From NCBI GenBank assembly GCA_030606845.1, contig JAUWFP010000160.1, forward strand, positions 1-5,541: DNA of 5,541 nt, written 5' to 3'. Positions 4,403-5,541 of the stretch are shown here, one piece after another (position 1 is the first letter of the stretch; every line of letters starts with the position of its first letter). The position numbers and the translations under genes were made by a program. This stretch comes from Anaerolineales bacterium. GTDB lineage: Bacteria > Chloroflexota > Anaerolineae > Anaerolineales > E44-bin32. Below the pieces are notes generated by a model. The model was not told where the DNA came from. It ran no database searches and was given only the letters and a program-made list of their open reading frames with translations.

Positions 4403-5541
4403 CCGACGGCACGCAGGCAGACACCCTCAACATGGCAAACCGGCCAGTCGACCATACCCCTGTCGGGGCTGTTATGGTCGTCGGCGGCGGTATTGCCGGA
4501 ATGCAGGCCAGCCTTGACCTGGCTGACCAGGGCTACCGCGTCTACCTCGTTGAATCCCAATCCGCCATCGGCGGACACATGGCACAGTTCGATAAAACCT
4601 TCCCTACGAACGACTGCGCTATGTGCACAATCAGCCCCAAGCTGGTCGAAACCGGGCGGCACCTCAATATCGACGTGTTGGTTGATACCGAGGTCATTAA
4701 GATCGACGGTCAAGCCGGCGATTTCACGGCCACGCTGCGACATAAACCCCGTTATATCGATCTCGATAAGTGCGTAGGTTGTGGGGATTGCGTCGATGTC
4801 TGCCCGATAATCCTGCCAGACCCCTTCAATGAAGCACTCAATCTACGGCGTGCAGCGCATATCCTCTACCCACAAGCCGTCCCTGGCGCCTTCGCAATTG
4901 ATAAGCTGGGAATCTCCCCTTGTCGTGATGCCTGCCCCGCAGGCCAACGCGCCCAGGGTTATATCGCTCTCATCCACGAAGGCCGTTACGATGATGCTCT
5001 GCGTGTGATCAAAGAGGACAACCCCTTTCCGGGAATCTGCGGCCGCATCTGCAATCACCGCTGCGAAGAGGCCTGCAACCGTGGTCTAATTGATGAACCC
5101 ATTAATATCCGCGCCCTGAAACGATTCGTCACCGACAAGGTATACGAAAACCCGCGCCAGCCCATCCCCCCGGCTGAGATCACCCAGGACAAACGAGTGG
5201 CGATCATCGGTGCCGGACCCTGCGGGCTCACCGCTGCGCAAGATCTAGCCGGTCTCGGCTTCCCCGTCAGCGTTTTCGAGGCTTTACCCGTCGCCGGAGG
5301 GATGCTGCGCGTCGGCGTTCCCGAATACCGTCTGCCGACAGACATCATCGAGCGAGAGATCGCTGACATTCTCGACCTCGGGATTGATCTGCATCTCAAT
5401 ACAGTTATCGAAGATCTCGACAACCTTTTTGAAGAAGGCTTCGATGCCGTCCTGATCGCGGTCGGCGCCCACGAGGGAATACGTCTGCCAATCCCGGGCG
5501 CCGATCTCGACGGTGTCTTGATCAACACCCTCTTCCTGCGT
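4399..5541 (+). CDS. HdrA–GltD/NfnB-like fusion flavoprotein, N-terminal 381 residues (3' end outside window)
   Basis: A large cytoplasmic flavin/iron-sulfur oxidoreductase joining an HdrA head to a NAD(P)H-linked module. Residues 26-60 are the HdrA FAD motif (VVGGGIAGMQASLDLA, then GGHMAQFDKTFPTNDCAMC with Cys73 and Cys76). Residues 125-136 are a [4Fe-4S] motif, CVGCGDCVDVCP. After YPQAVPGAFAIDK, where HdrA normally has a second ferredoxin motif, the sequence changes to a GltD/NfnB-type N-terminal iron-sulfur domain: PCRDACPAG (Cys175, 179), then Cys214, 218, 222 and 226 in NPFPGICGRIC..RC...C. RVAIIGAGPCGLTAA (267-280) and GGMLRVGVPEYRLP (300-313) are the following nucleotide-binding core of the GltD/NfnB/DPD family. 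Such fusions are known in anaerobes, and long HdrA forms in sulfate reducers have been called HdrL. The likely role is coupling NAD(P)H to HdrA electron bifurcation. The first 25 residues are unconserved. Start is GTG with GGGAGGGG 6 bases upstream. Confidence 0.93.
   Translation, partial: MTDGTQADTLNMANRPVDHTPVGAVMVVGGGIAGMQASLDLADQGYRVYLVESQSAIGGHMAQFDKTFPTNDCAMCTISPKLVETGRHLNIDVLVDTEVIKIDGQAGDFTATLRHKPRYIDLDKCVGCGDCVDVCPIILPDPFNEALNLRRAAHILYPQAVPGAFAIDKLGISPCRDACPAGQRAQGYIALIHEGRYDDALRVIKEDNPFPGICGRICNHRCEEACNRGLIDEPINIRALKRFVTDKVYENPRQPIPPAEITQDKRVAIIGAGPCGLTAAQDLAGLGFPVSVFEALPVAGGMLRVGVPEYRLPTDIIEREIADILDLGIDLHLNTVIEDLDNLFEEGFDAVLIAVGAHEGIRLPIPGADLDGVLINTLFLR

Noticed and set aside
4354..4743. 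129-codon open frame on the minus strand
   Set aside because: It is antisense to the HdrA FAD domain of the fusion gene, which carries clear conserved motifs on the + strand.
5055..5528. 157-codon open frame on the minus strand
   Set aside because: It is antisense to the GltD/NfnB-like part of the fusion gene and is Ser/Arg-rich, low-complexity translation with no family features.
1..5541. CRISPR array, tRNA or rRNA gene, transposase or attachment site
   Set aside because: I saw no regularly spaced direct repeats, cloverleaf sequence, rRNA motif or transposase-like protein on either strand.

Overview
The window is a bacterial chromosomal segment with five well-supported complete genes, one plausible small gene, and two genes cut by the window edges. 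Its theme is anaerobic electron transfer. Base composition is moderate (mid-50s % GC by eye) and Shine-Dalgarno sites are normal. The combination of HdrA-type flavoproteins, a free-standing MvhD, an HdrA fused to a GltD/NfnB-like module, and a ClbS/DfsB protein with a C-terminal TPR suggests an anaerobic, probably uncultured bacterium. Chloroflexota (Anaerolineae-like) is my best guess and Desulfobacterota is an alternative. This assignment rests on gene content only and is an inference.

Left block (1-1906, + strand): the C-terminal 405 residues of an HdrA-type FAD/iron-sulfur protein, a 70-residue 2x[4Fe-4S] ferredoxin, and an MvhD/FlpD-type [2Fe-2S] protein. The first gap is 12 bases and the next two genes overlap by 4 bases, so this is an operon. 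By analogy with heterodisulfide reductase systems, MvhD passes electrons to HdrA, whose flavin can bifurcate or confurcate them, and the small ferredoxin is a likely one-electron partner. No HdrB, HdrC, hydrogenase or formate dehydrogenase gene is visible here.

Middle block (1903-4148): a possible 68-residue gene on the minus strand converging on mvhD, then three + strand genes with no obvious link to electron transfer. These are a ClbS/DfsB (DinB-fold) protein with a TPR tail, a HAD-family hydrolase and a small single-domain cupin. A sigma70-like promoter lies just before the first of the three.

Right block (4149-5541): about 250 bases of relatively AT-rich intergenic DNA holding two sets of inverted repeats and a 41-codon reading frame that overlaps the next start as GTGA. 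It is followed by the first 381 residues of a large fusion protein. That protein has an HdrA N-terminal FAD domain, one classical [4Fe-4S] motif, then a GltD/NfnB-type iron-sulfur and NAD(P)H/FAD oxidoreductase module placed where the second HdrA ferredoxin motif would normally be. It continues beyond the window.

The two HdrA-type genes imply a flavin-based electron-bifurcation locus connecting NAD(P)H, ferredoxin and a further acceptor or donor. The components are known families. The less usual points are the arrangement, the regulatory-looking DNA before the fusion gene, and the small unrecognised frames.
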